From positions 1-42,602 of IMG/VR virus record IMGVR_UViG_3300049617_000251: 42,602 nucleotides of DNA. One strand, 5' to 3'. Positions 30,361 through 38,097 of this stretch are shown in pieces. Made by a program: the position numbers and the translations under genes. The notes below the pieces were generated by a model. That model saw only the letters and a list, made by a program, of their open reading frames with translations. It did no database searches and had not been told where the DNA came from. This DNA is from a virus. Position 1 is the stretch's first letter, and each line of letters starts with the position of its first letter.

Positions 30361-31367
30361 AATTCGTTCATGGATTTATCAAGGGTTTCAATGACGTTCT
30401 TTATTTCGTTACCTGTCATTGGAAACTTAGTACGAGGGTCATCGTCTTTGTAACGTGTAACTGGTTGTGGAACATAGGTCTTTGCAGTCATCGACACTTG
30501 GTACTTAATAACTCGCAGCTTATCATCCCCCGGCTCAAGTTCTGTACTGTTTGTCATACCATCCATAGTGACAATTATTTCCCACCACACACCTCGCACT
30601 CGTATATAGGCAACTGGTGAAAATTTCAGAATAACTTGCTCTAATATCTGGTCCAAGTCCTCCTGGAACATTGCCCAGATATACAAAGTATAGTTTATGT
30701 CTACGGGGAGTCCACGGGTTACGCCAAAGATGGTATCTCTTGGAAACTTTTCTTGTTTTGTAAATCCATATTTACCAAGAGGATCAACCCCAGGTAAGTA
30801 GTATTGAGCTTTTTGGTATGTGAATCTTTTTAAGTCTATGGCATGGCCAGAAGCATAGATGGCCATTGTTGGCAAACGAATGCGGTCTACAATAGCACTA
30901 TTGTCCTTGCGAACGTTGGTTTGGAGGATTGCCGCCACAGCTTTTTCTTGGCTTGCCCAGCTACATGGTACAATATGTTGTCTGCCGTCATCGTCAGCTA
31001 CTTTAATATTCTTGAAAAGATCCCACATGGCTTCATTAGAACCACGAAGACTACGACTATAACGGTAGACTGTATGACGGTCAGGATTGTCCGTGTCATT
31101 AAATATGTTGCCAGCTTGAATTGGGTCGCATATGCCGCTTTGTCCGACCCCTAATTTACGTCTGCCGCTCTGGCTAGATGGTGGCAGTTTCCCTGGCCCG
31201 CCCATCTTCCAGTCAGCAGCAGGGTTTCTTAAAACTTGTTTCTGTGAAGGCCAACCATCGTAACCGCACTCTTTAGGCACTGGATCAATGTTTACGCTGT
31301 TGCCTTCGCCGGGAGGTTGACAATCATTAAGTCCCTTTTCTGTATTCGAATTATTCATATTCGTCAT
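30357..31367 (-). CDS. 15: gp15-like tail sheath stabiliser / completion protein
   Basis: 336 aa. Residues 100-310 follow the order in T4 gp15: RYSRSLRGSNEAMWDLFKNIKV, VPCSWASQEKAVAAIL, RIRLPTMAIYASGHAID, then VDINYTLYIWAMFQEDLDQILEQVILKFSP (in parts) and a VSMTAKTYVPQP strand. T4 gp15 has VPxTYASKEH and FELSIFTRYEDDMFQIVEQILPYF at matching places. It would form the ring ending the tail tube and sheath before head joining. The N-terminal 95 residues are polar, an extension. Not certain, but the fit is good. Confidence 0.7.
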   Translation of the reverse strand: MTNMNNSNTEKGLNDCQPPGEGNSVNIDPVPKECGYDGWPSQKQVLRNPAADWKMGGPGKLPPSSQSGRRKLGVGQSGICDPIQAGNIFNDTDNPDRHTVYRYSRSLRGSNEAMWDLFKNIKVADDDGRQHIVPCSWASQEKAVAAILQTNVRKDNSAIVDRIRLPTMAIYASGHAIDLKRFTYQKAQYYLPGVDPLGKYGFTKQEKFPRDTIFGVTRGLPVDINYTLYIWAMFQEDLDQILEQVILKFSPVAYIRVRGVWWEIIVTMDGMTNSTELEPGDDKLRVIKYQVSMTAKTYVPQPVTRYKDDDPRTKFPMTGNEIKNVIETLDKSMNEL

Positions 31368-31384
31368 ATTGCACCTCTAATTTC

Positions 31385-31490
31385 TAGGAATTGGCGAGCT
31401 GAAAACATCTACGGCGACAGCCGTTTGCCTTCGGTACTCCGAAGGCAAACCCTTGTGGTAGAGGATGAAAGCCCGCTTTAGGACTAACTC
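31385..31490 (+). other. TnpB 3'-end / omega-RNA-like relic
   Basis: One frame reads ENIYGDSRLPSVLRRQTLVVEDESPL, then stop, like the ends of many TnpB proteins. A perfect 12-bp hairpin GTTTGCCTTCGG-TACT-CCGAAGGCAAAC occupies 31423-31450, followed by GGTAGAGGATGAAAGCCCGC. The gene body is absent. The hairpin top and the following motif recur at 9064-9087 and 1-117 respectively. Beyond it, to 31623, there is only a promoter-like TTGTCT...TATAAT near 31587-31605. Confidence 0.5.
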
Positions 31491-31623
31491 ATATTATAAT
31501 ATAGTCAACGTCTAAACAAATTTTGGAATACAACCGTTCCTTCACCTTCGGCTAAAAATCAGCTAAATTTCTATTGAAAAATTTTTCTTGTCTTACTATA
31601 ATACAATAAGAAAGGAGAATGAT

Positions 31624-31686
31624 ATGACAACAGTAAGTATCAAGTTATCAGAAGACAAGCTGAAACACCTTCGCAAAGTTTCTTGA
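31624..31686 (+). pseudogene. Truncated ribbon-helix-helix-like gene
   Basis: AAGGAG precedes an ATG opening MTTVSIKLSEDKLKHLRKVS, then TGA. The start looks like an RHH DNA-binding protein. The frame breaks where the TnpB-like frame takes over, so a deletion removed the rest of this gene and the start of tnpB. Confidence 0.45.
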
Positions 31687-32482
31687 GGGCATACCGTTAA
31701 TCCTGCATCGTAAGTTGGAAGGTGAAATTCAGTTTGCAACAATCAGCAAGAACAAAGCAGGACAATATCATGTCAGTATCACAGTTGAGAGACACATACA
31801 ACCGTTGCCAGAGAGTGCTGAGGTAATTGGCATTGACTTGAATGTTAAAGATATTGTAGATAGTAATGGCAACAAAATACTTAATCCTCGTCCTAATCAA
31901 CAACACAAAGACCGATGTAAACTTTTAGCACAACGAATATCAAGAAAGAAGTTAGGAAGCAATAATAGAGATAAAGCGAAGTTAGCGTTAAACAAGAAGA
32001 AGCAACATATCCATAATGTCAGAGAGGATTTTCTACATAAAGTAAGCAAACGCATAATCAACGAAAACCAAGTGATATGTGTTGAAGACTTGAGTGTTGA
32101 AAATATGGTTAAGAAAGTGTCTGTTGAGGATATGCCACGCCGGAAGCAAAAGAAACTACATAGAGATGTACTTGATTGTGGGTTCTTTTCCTTTGTAAGC
32201 AAGTTGGCATATAAGGCATTATGGTATGGGCGAGAGTTAATTAAGGTTAGTCGTTGGTTTCCGTCATCTCAATTATGCAACAAGTGTGGTTGGCAATATA
32301 AATATTTGCCGAAGCACTGTAAAGAATGGGGATGTTGGAATTGTTTTGAGATGAATGACCGAGACATAAACTCTGCCGAAAATGTCCTTGAAGAAGGATT
32401 GAGAATAAGAACCTGTGGAATACAGGGGTTAGCTTACTGTCCTGCTGTAAGACCCGCTATGAGTGGGCTAGTGGTTGAGTAA
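31664..32482 (+). pseudogene. tnpB: TnpB (IS200/IS605 RNA-guided nuclease), N-terminally truncated
   Basis: The open frame begins after a stop at 31661 and reads FAKFLEGIPLILHRKLEGEIQFATISK..., entering TnpB near its middle. The RuvC site is complete: GIDLNVKD (first Asp), CVEDLSVENM (Glu) and DRDINSAENVL (last Asp). The zinc finger CNKCG...CWNC is intact. About 130-150 N-terminal residues (the RNA-binding wedge part) are missing. A TTG at 31715 could start a 255-aa product. The nuclease would hardly be guided without its N-terminus, so probably inactive, unless expressed from elsewhere. Confidence 0.85.
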
Positions 32483-32515
32483 GAAGCCCGACCCCTTGTG
32501 GGCGGGTAATTCACA
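32407..32515 (+). ncRNA. Probable omega RNA 3' region and right end of the tnpB element
   Basis: The end of the tnpB frame continues into GAAGCCCGACCCCTTGTGGGCGGG, an imperfect hairpin, then TAATTCACAT. TnpB elements make their guide RNA from this region, with the guide lying just after the element. By analogy the guide would begin near 32512. The exact boundary is unproven. Confidence 0.45.
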
Positions 32516-32569
32516 TAGGAAGATACTCTTAAATAAGATATCTGTCAGTGATTCACGAAAGGAAAAGCG

Positions 32570-33034
32570 ATGTTTAGCGAAAATTACGAAGAAAATGCGA
32601 CATTGTTTGTTGAGGAATTTGTAGTCTGGGCTCATGGCGAGAGGATCAGCTTTATGAAAGATGGCAAGTCAATCGGCCCTCTGTCAATGCTTAATCTTTA
32701 CGCAGTCATTATTAAAGAAAGACAGTTTGAGATGGACCAGCATGTTAATGCTTGTAAGCAAGAGAATATCTGCGCCAGTTGCGGCGAACCTGGCTTTCCT
32801 TATTGTCCTGCTCATCAAGCAATCGATGAAGACGAAATTGCTAAACAATTTCCAATGTCAGAAGATGGCGAAGAAGGAATTGAGTTGCTTGATAAGTTTT
32901 ATCCAGGAGGCGTTCGTAAGGATCTATGTGGCGAGCAAATAGACCCAAACAAGCCCATTTATGGAAAACAAGGGGAATGGGTTACTTATAAACAGATTGA
33001 ACAAAACCCAAACAATCCAAATTCAACTTCCTGA
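32570..33034 (+). CDS. Chimeric protein with Cys motif and a gp13-derived tail
   Basis: 154 aa; AAGGA lies 8 nt before the ATG. Residues 1-95 hold a helical part and CASCGEPGFPYCPAH (68-82), a possible zinc site. Residues 108-145 (FYPGGVRKDLCGEQIDPN, PIYGKQGEWVTYKQIEQ) match residues 146-182 of the neck protein at 38098-38994 (YYPGGAYASMQGGLMDPN, PIYGRAGEWVLYKQYEQ). So a piece of a virion gene was copied onto an unrelated protein. Function unknown. Its stop lies 12 nt inside the end of the convergent neck gene. Confidence 0.7.
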   Translation: MFSENYEENATLFVEEFVVWAHGERISFMKDGKSIGPLSMLNLYAVIIKERQFEMDQHVNACKQENICASCGEPGFPYCPAHQAIDEDEIAKQFPMSEDGEEGIELLDKFYPGGVRKDLCGEQIDPNKPIYGKQGEWVTYKQIEQNPNNPNSTS

Positions 33035-33604
33035 TGTTTCACAATTTCCTGGACGCTTGAACAAGTCCGAGTTCAATTTCCTAATATTTGGTTGTTTTTG
33101 AGTGACTTTGCCTTCGTTAGTCGTAAGACTTTCTTGGAATCGTTCGGCCATTATGATTAACCTAAACTCGCTCCATAGACGAAATTCGGCAATGTTTCTT
33201 TGTCTGACGACCCAATTTTCACGTCTATGCGGAGTGAATATTCGAGACCCAAGTTTGGGAATGTGGCCAATTGCTTTAATGACTGCACGGAGGTTTAATT
33301 CAATCTTGATTTCATCACGGCTATCAATGCCGAACATATCGATGTAGTTTTGCGACGATTGCGGGTCATAAAACCCATACAGCGGCACTTCACAAGTACT
33401 CCAAAGTTTGCTGCGATCTTCTCTGTATAGTTGATCAATTCCTTGCCATTGGACCATGCATTCAAAATAAAAAAGTGGTGTTCCGGCAATATTCATCAAT
33501 TCTTGATCGTAAAGATTGAACAAGCTTATCTCAGGGTTTTCTGGGTCAAACTGTTGCATTGACCCGGCCAATTTGTATGGCGTTCCGTCGCAATTTCTAA
33601 GCAT
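33023..33604 (-). CDS. gp14-like neck protein
   Basis: 193 aa from ATG 33604, set by TATATA 4 nt upstream. MLRNCDGTPYKLAGSMQQFDPENPE begins the protein. The part GFYDPQSSQNYIDMFGIDSRDEIKIEL, PKLGSRIFTP, ENWVVRQRN and FRLIIMAERFQES resembles T4 gp14 (FGLQSNDQLSLSV, PREGDLIYIPF). Gp14 sits in the neck with gp13. The match is from memory and moderate. Neighbouring gp13-like and gp15-like genes support it. Confidence 0.55.
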   Translation of the reverse strand: MLRNCDGTPYKLAGSMQQFDPENPEISLFNLYDQELMNIAGTPLFYFECMVQWQGIDQLYREDRSKLWSTCEVPLYGFYDPQSSQNYIDMFGIDSRDEIKIELNLRAVIKAIGHIPKLGSRIFTPHRRENWVVRQRNIAEFRLWSEFRLIIMAERFQESLTTNEGKVTQKQPNIRKLNSDLFKRPGNCETSGS

Positions 33605-33608
33605 GTAA

Positions 33609-33614
33609 TATATA
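33609..33614. promoter_or_regulatory. Shared bidirectional TATATA late-promoter-like box
   Basis: TATATA lies in the 16-nt gap between two divergent ATGs (33604 minus, 33621 plus), 4 nt from one and 6 nt from the other. It is its own complement, so it can serve both strands. Confidence 0.5.
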
Positions 33615-33620
33615 GTGAGT

Positions 33621-34199
33621 ATGGTACTCAAAAACAAAGATGGAAAGCCATATAAGCTTTCTTCGCCATGTTCTGTGATGTCTGAAATGACTATTTGGGA
33701 TGAAGATGAGAAATTGATTCTTCACAACGTAAAAGGAACATTCGTAAGTAATGAAGACTCTAAAATAGTTCGAAACAAGGAGCCTCAAATTGTTCAAAAG
33801 GTCGAACCTCAAAAAGTTGCACCGACCCCTCCTCCTGCAAACAAGGTGCAGGACAAATTCGATGTAGATCCTATTGAAATTATTGATTCCTTAGATAAAA
33901 ATGAGGAAGAGGAAGATAAGATTGAAAAAATTCAAGTATGGTGTTGGCCTTTTGAAAACCAGGAAGGGTCGAAAGTAAGATATGGAGATCGGTTTATTTT
34001 TGAAGCCGTATTAGAAGACATGGAAGATGTTGGAATTATTCTTTTGGCGACAACGGATATAATCGCAGATTCGGTGATTTTTCCAAAGACAGGCGACAGA
34101 CGATGGTGGCGAGTTTCCAAAGTAGATAAGAGTCAAGATGGTCTTGTTAGAATTGTTGCCACTATTACTGACCTGAATCCTGATTTTTCTTCACGGTAA
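33621..34199 (+). CDS. Unknown virion-type protein, 192 aa
   Basis: MVLKNKDGKPYKLSSPCSVM starts much like the divergent gp14-like protein (MLRNCDGTPYKLAGSM), which suggests a shared N-terminal element. A Pro/Lys/Glu-rich linker follows at about 55-110 (VEPQKVAPTPPPANK, KNEEEEDKIEK), then a compact C-terminal domain (WCWPFENQEGSKVRYGDRFIFEAVLED...WWRVSKVD) with beta character. ATG 33621 is chosen over GTG 33615 because of promoter spacing. Function unknown, perhaps neck or head-tail joining. Confidence 0.65.
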   Translation: MVLKNKDGKPYKLSSPCSVMSEMTIWDEDEKLILHNVKGTFVSNEDSKIVRNKEPQIVQKVEPQKVAPTPPPANKVQDKFDVDPIEIIDSLDKNEEEEDKIEKIQVWCWPFENQEGSKVRYGDRFIFEAVLEDMEDVGIILLATTDIIADSVIFPKTGDRRWWRVSKVDKSQDGLVRIVATITDLNPDFSSR

Positions 34200-34473
34200 C
34201 TTTGATGCCCAAGTTAGTCAATTGCTGCTTGTATACATCGATTGCCCTGGTAAATCCTATTTCGTGAATGTCGTTTACCAATTTATTAAAAGCTATCATG
34301 TCGCCATCTGTTATGATACATGTGGAGATTCTTGAAATGAGATCTTGATATTGAACATACTTTTCATTAAGCAGTTCGGCCATAAACTTCTTGATGGCCA
34401 ATCCTCTTGGATTTTGCAGACTATCCAACCAATTAGTCCCGATGCTTTTTTCGTTTCTTTCTTCTTGGGCCAT
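34165..34473 (-). CDS. Unknown protein, 102 aa
   Basis: MAQEERNEKSIGTNWLDSLQNPRGLAIKKFMAELLNEKYVQYQDLISRI... is mostly helical and polar, with no recognised motif. The start (MAQEER) lies inside the previous gene and overlaps it by 41 nt; the 3' end overlaps the convergent gene by 35 nt. It belongs to the minus-strand group with the 1090-aa protein. Confidence 0.62.
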   Translation of the reverse strand: MAQEERNEKSIGTNWLDSLQNPRGLAIKKFMAELLNEKYVQYQDLISRISTCIITDGDMIAFNKLVNDIHEIGFTRAIDVYKQQLTNLGIKVTVKKNQDSGQ

Positions 34474-34822
34474 GATTTTCCTTGTCACTGCATGCTCCCC
34501 ATACCTGATAATCAGCAGTAGGCTTACAGCTACCTACGATGGCATCGGTTCCGACTTCATTTTTCATGCGGTTGACCAAATCCCAATAAGCTTCAGGCCC
34601 GCCGCACACATGTTCGTTACTGTAATAGAGTATAGCCTGCTCGACAAGTTTAGCAGCTTGATCTAAATTCAGTCCATACGATGTCATGGTCTGAAAAATC
34701 ATAGCTTCGGTCATGATCCTGTACTTGGCACTACCATCTTGTCGAAACCATTTGTCGGCCACTTCTTTGACATTTACAGGGATAATTTGTGCAAACCATT
34801 CCTTAAATTTTAGCTGGTTCAT
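34433..34822 (-). CDS. Unknown protein, 129 aa, with FKEWF-type start
   Basis: MNQLKFKEWFAQIIPVN resembles the capsid-targeting style (FKEYL, FREFL) seen in three other proteins here, but has no matching Glu cleavage site. The middle is helical (YGLNLDQAAKLVEQAILYYSNEH), the C-terminus has two Cys and a very basic end (RRKKRKKHRD) that could bind DNA. It overlaps the 1090-aa gene by 20 nt. A head-associated role is possible. Confidence 0.62.
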   Translation of the reverse strand: MNQLKFKEWFAQIIPVNVKEVADKWFRQDGSAKYRIMTEAMIFQTMTSYGLNLDQAAKLVEQAILYYSNEHVCGGPEAYWDLVNRMKNEVGTDAIVGSCKPTADYQVWGACSDKENHGPRRKKRKKHRD

Positions 34823-37800
34823 CTTCTAAGAAATCTCCTATCAATTGAATCACAAGATGGTCTTTCTCACTTAATTTTGGTTGTTGGTTCATGCGAGCCA
34901 TTAGTTTATCATAATAAGACTTAAGCGATGGTTTGTAAGCGGCATCAATGCCTCCTAGCCAGTTTCTAATTTTGCTAACTATTTGTTGCTTGTTTTCACC
35001 TGGCTGTTCTGGTTCATAAATGTAATCAACCAAGTCACGAACATTCATTGCAGCCGTTCTAGTTTGTTGTGGCTGCTGTTGCTGTTGTTGATTTATTGGT
35101 ATTGGCTGTTGTGCAAGTTCTTTTTGAGTAACTTCGGTCGGTGACAATTGCAATTTTTGAGCAATAGTGATTGCTTGTTGTTGCGTAATAGGGTTCTTTT
35201 GCTCTTCACTTAATGCCATCCAAAGTTTAACAAAATAGTCATTAGCTCCTTTTCTTCCTAATTTCAAATCATTTTCAATAAAAACTTTTAGGGATTCTGG
35301 AGTTGCTATTTCTTTAGATAATTCCTGTATGGTTAAATTCTCAGCGACCATCTGAACGACAAGATCTTTGGTTTCCTTATGTTTTTCAATTCCATACATA
35401 TCTCCACTGCCATATTTCAGCAATTTTTCAACAAAGTCAATGTTGTTATCAAGAAGTTGATTCATTGTCTTGCGTGGAACACCACCTTCGGTAACATCAT
35501 CTTGGTTGGTTGGCCCTTCTTCATCTTTGTCTCCAGGCTTGGCAGCATATTTGCCATAGTGCCTGGCTGCACCTACAGCATCCTTTAAGTCAGAAGGTTT
35601 GATACTTACGTACATGTCTGGGAATCTTTTTTTAAGCTCTTCGGGAGTAAAGTTTTCATCTACATCACGTTCAGCCTGTTCACGCCTTTTTACTGGATCG
35701 GCTATTTTTGAAGCAAGTTCACGTTCCTTTTCTTCAAGCATTGTTTCTTTAATTGATGGCAAACGCTTTAATGCATTTTTTAGATCGTCTGCATATTTTT
35801 TGTATTCAGGAGAAATTTTTTCACCTATTGTATTTCTTAGTGGCTGGAACAATTTGTCGGTGTAATAGCTAATTTTAGGCAAAAGCGAGCCAGGTCTGGC
35901 TACACTTTCATCAGAAGCAGCTTTCCAGGTTCTATTACCAGGAGTGCCAGGAGTGCCATGTGGGGTTCTTGACGGCGTTCCACTTTCTGGCTCGTCTGAG
36001 TCATCACCTCTTTGCCAGGCAGCTTTTTGGTGGGCGAATTCCTTCTCATTACCAAGATTGCCACCACCAGTTTCTTCTTCGTCTCCTCCTATTTTATCAT
36101 AACTCAATTCGTGGCCTTGGCCCATACCCATACTGCCCATTTTATTTCTGATTCGACGAGTCCCATACTTGGTGTCTAAAAGGGAAGCCTGTTCAAGCTC
36201 TCTAGCGAATCTTTTGACCCAACTAATTCTTCTATGTCTGGCAGATTCAGGCTTGTTGATTAAATCTGGACTAAGACCAGTCAGCCCAAGATCAGGATCA
36301 TATATTCCCATTTCAGCATCATTCAGTCTTGCAACCAATTGCGAAGCAGCAAAATCGATAAGTTGTGGCAAAGCTCCTTCCATCATTTGAAGGACGCCTG
36401 CTTTGGGATTGTTTTTGACAAAGCTGCCACCTCTTGACGGATTATATCCAAGATTGTCTTTCATGTAATCTACAATGCCTTCATAAGCTTCCCCTTGTAA
36501 TCCACCACCATTGCAGCCAGGTAAGTGAGTAGTATCGCCTTTTTTAGTCGCACAAGGATACTTTGGCGTATGTTGAAGTTTTTTCGAGTCTTCTGGAAAA
36601 TATTCCTCAGCAACTTTTTGCATTTGCTCACTGGACAAGTTATGAGGGAATAATCCTTTGCTGGCCTTGTTGACGTTCATGCCAATAGTGTAATATTCAG
36701 CGGCACGGTGGTTAGGATACTTTTTATCGAAGTCTTTTTTATGATCCTGACGAGCCAATACCTGAAGTTGAGTTAGTTGATTATCTTTAAGGTCTTTGAT
36801 TTGCTCAGGAGCTAGCAAGTCCCAGTTTTTTAACAAATTGTCCACATCGGTTACAGCACCACTTTTTTGGGCTTTGTTTTCGGTACGATCGGCAAATTGC
36901 TGTCTTTGCTGATCTGTTAACTGGAATTTTGGCAAAATGGTGGTGGTTAGCAATACAGGCATTTGGTAAGTTTTACTTTGAGGTAATTTGTTGCCACTTT
37001 CATCTACTGTGTAATAGTGGATGGTGCGATTGATAACTGGCACATTTAATGGCTTTTCCTGTCCAATAACTTGTTGCCCATTCGGGGTGGTCCACTGACC
37101 TTTGTTTTTGCCTACAGAAGCTGGCCAGCTTTCTAAAATGGATTTTGGGGAAGACGTTTGAGTTATTGTGAGTTCTCCCTTGGTTAACGGGTCTGGAACT
37201 TTGTCACCTGCTTTCAATTCACCTAGCAATCCGAGACCTTGAGCCCTTATCCACGTCTGAATCATTTCAGCAGCTTGCTTGTCTCGCATGACAGGCATAC
37301 CGGCCAAGCTGTGAGGGGGCTCCTCTTTTAGCTTTGCTTTTTTTTCCGCAGCAGTTCCTCCTCCTTTAATTTTAGCCAAAAAAGGATCGTCATCTGGCAG
37401 AGAATCGATAAACTCATTATCAATTATTTGAGGACGAGACAGGTCCATGCCAATTTTGCCATCTTTATAATCGTTGGCATGGTAATGGGTTTCACCGTTA
37501 TGATGCCGAACATCATTTGGAGTTTTGGCAAATACGTCAACATTGCGTAATGGCGGGCCATCTTCGGAAGTGTTTGCTAAAGGCTGGTAGCCATAATCAA
37601 CTCCAGCTTTGTATCCTGTATCTCTTTTCACCGGCTTTTCAAATTCAGTAAACATCTTGTTGTAGCCAGTGTAAATGCCTTTTCCTTCTAGTCCAGTAAA
37701 ATGGATTTCTTTTCCTCTTTTGCCCAAAACGACTTCTGGTGCCCAATCTTTAATGGCATTGACGTGTTTGTTCGGATGCTCTTCTCTTGCCTGGGAAGCC

Positions 37801-38075
37801 TGCAATAGACCCGTATTGTATCTCCAGTGGAGGGCTTGCTTCCAGTAAGTTGGAGGAAACTGAGACAGAAATGCCCAGTCCTGATCAAAGTGAAAAAGCA
37901 AAGGCACCTTAGACACGGCATCAGAGCCTGCGTAATCAGAGCCGTCACCAAATTCTCTGAATAAACTATTGGTTGGACTGAGCCAATCTTTCGATACGTA
38001 GTCAATAAAAGAAAACGGTCTTATCATATTGTAATAACCTCTGTGGTTTATATATCTGGTTTGAGTATTTTTCAT
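34803..38075 (-). CDS. Large unknown protein, 1090 aa, probable virion component
   Basis: From ATG 38075. A second candidate start, ATG 38027 (MIRPFSFIDYVSKDW), has a ribosome site AGAGG and an upstream TATATAAA. There is no signal or membrane segment. Residues 1-120 look compact (WLSPTNSLFREFGDG, FPPTYWKQALHWRYN). The middle is hydrophilic with many Lys, Asp and Gly, a Cys/His cluster (YPCATKKGDTTHLPGCNGGG) and a TPSRTPHGTPGTPG linker near 700. The C-terminal third is helical, with a Gln run. Long, charged, loosely structured proteins in a virion block may be packaged and ejected with the DNA. No family is recognised. Confidence 0.7.
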   Translation of the reverse strand: MKNTQTRYINHRGYYNMIRPFSFIDYVSKDWLSPTNSLFREFGDGSDYAGSDAVSKVPLLFHFDQDWAFLSQFPPTYWKQALHWRYNTGLLQASQAREEHPNKHVNAIKDWAPEVVLGKRGKEIHFTGLEGKGIYTGYNKMFTEFEKPVKRDTGYKAGVDYGYQPLANTSEDGPPLRNVDVFAKTPNDVRHHNGETHYHANDYKDGKIGMDLSRPQIIDNEFIDSLPDDDPFLAKIKGGGTAAEKKAKLKEEPPHSLAGMPVMRDKQAAEMIQTWIRAQGLGLLGELKAGDKVPDPLTKGELTITQTSSPKSILESWPASVGKNKGQWTTPNGQQVIGQEKPLNVPVINRTIHYYTVDESGNKLPQSKTYQMPVLLTTTILPKFQLTDQQRQQFADRTENKAQKSGAVTDVDNLLKNWDLLAPEQIKDLKDNQLTQLQVLARQDHKKDFDKKYPNHRAAEYYTIGMNVNKASKGLFPHNLSSEQMQKVAEEYFPEDSKKLQHTPKYPCATKKGDTTHLPGCNGGGLQGEAYEGIVDYMKDNLGYNPSRGGSFVKNNPKAGVLQMMEGALPQLIDFAASQLVARLNDAEMGIYDPDLGLTGLSPDLINKPESARHRRISWVKRFARELEQASLLDTKYGTRRIRNKMGSMGMGQGHELSYDKIGGDEEETGGGNLGNEKEFAHQKAAWQRGDDSDEPESGTPSRTPHGTPGTPGNRTWKAASDESVARPGSLLPKISYYTDKLFQPLRNTIGEKISPEYKKYADDLKNALKRLPSIKETMLEEKERELASKIADPVKRREQAERDVDENFTPEELKKRFPDMYVSIKPSDLKDAVGAARHYGKYAAKPGDKDEEGPTNQDDVTEGGVPRKTMNQLLDNNIDFVEKLLKYGSGDMYGIEKHKETKDLVVQMVAENLTIQELSKEIATPESLKVFIENDLKLGRKGANDYFVKLWMALSEEQKNPITQQQAITIAQKLQLSPTEVTQKELAQQPIPINQQQQQQPQQTRTAAMNVRDLVDYIYEPEQPGENKQQIVSKIRNWLGGIDAAYKPSLKSYYDKLMARMNQQPKLSEKDHLVIQLIGDFLEDEPAKI

Positions 38076-38086
38076 CAACAATCAGG

Positions 38087-38093
38087 TATATAA
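38087..38093. promoter_or_regulatory. TATATAA late-promoter-like box between divergent starts
   Basis: TATATAA-AGTT-ATG leads to the gene at 38098. On the minus strand the same TATATA is 11 nt before the ATG at 38075. The gap between the two start codons is only 22 nt. Confidence 0.5.
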
Positions 38094-38097
38094 AGTT

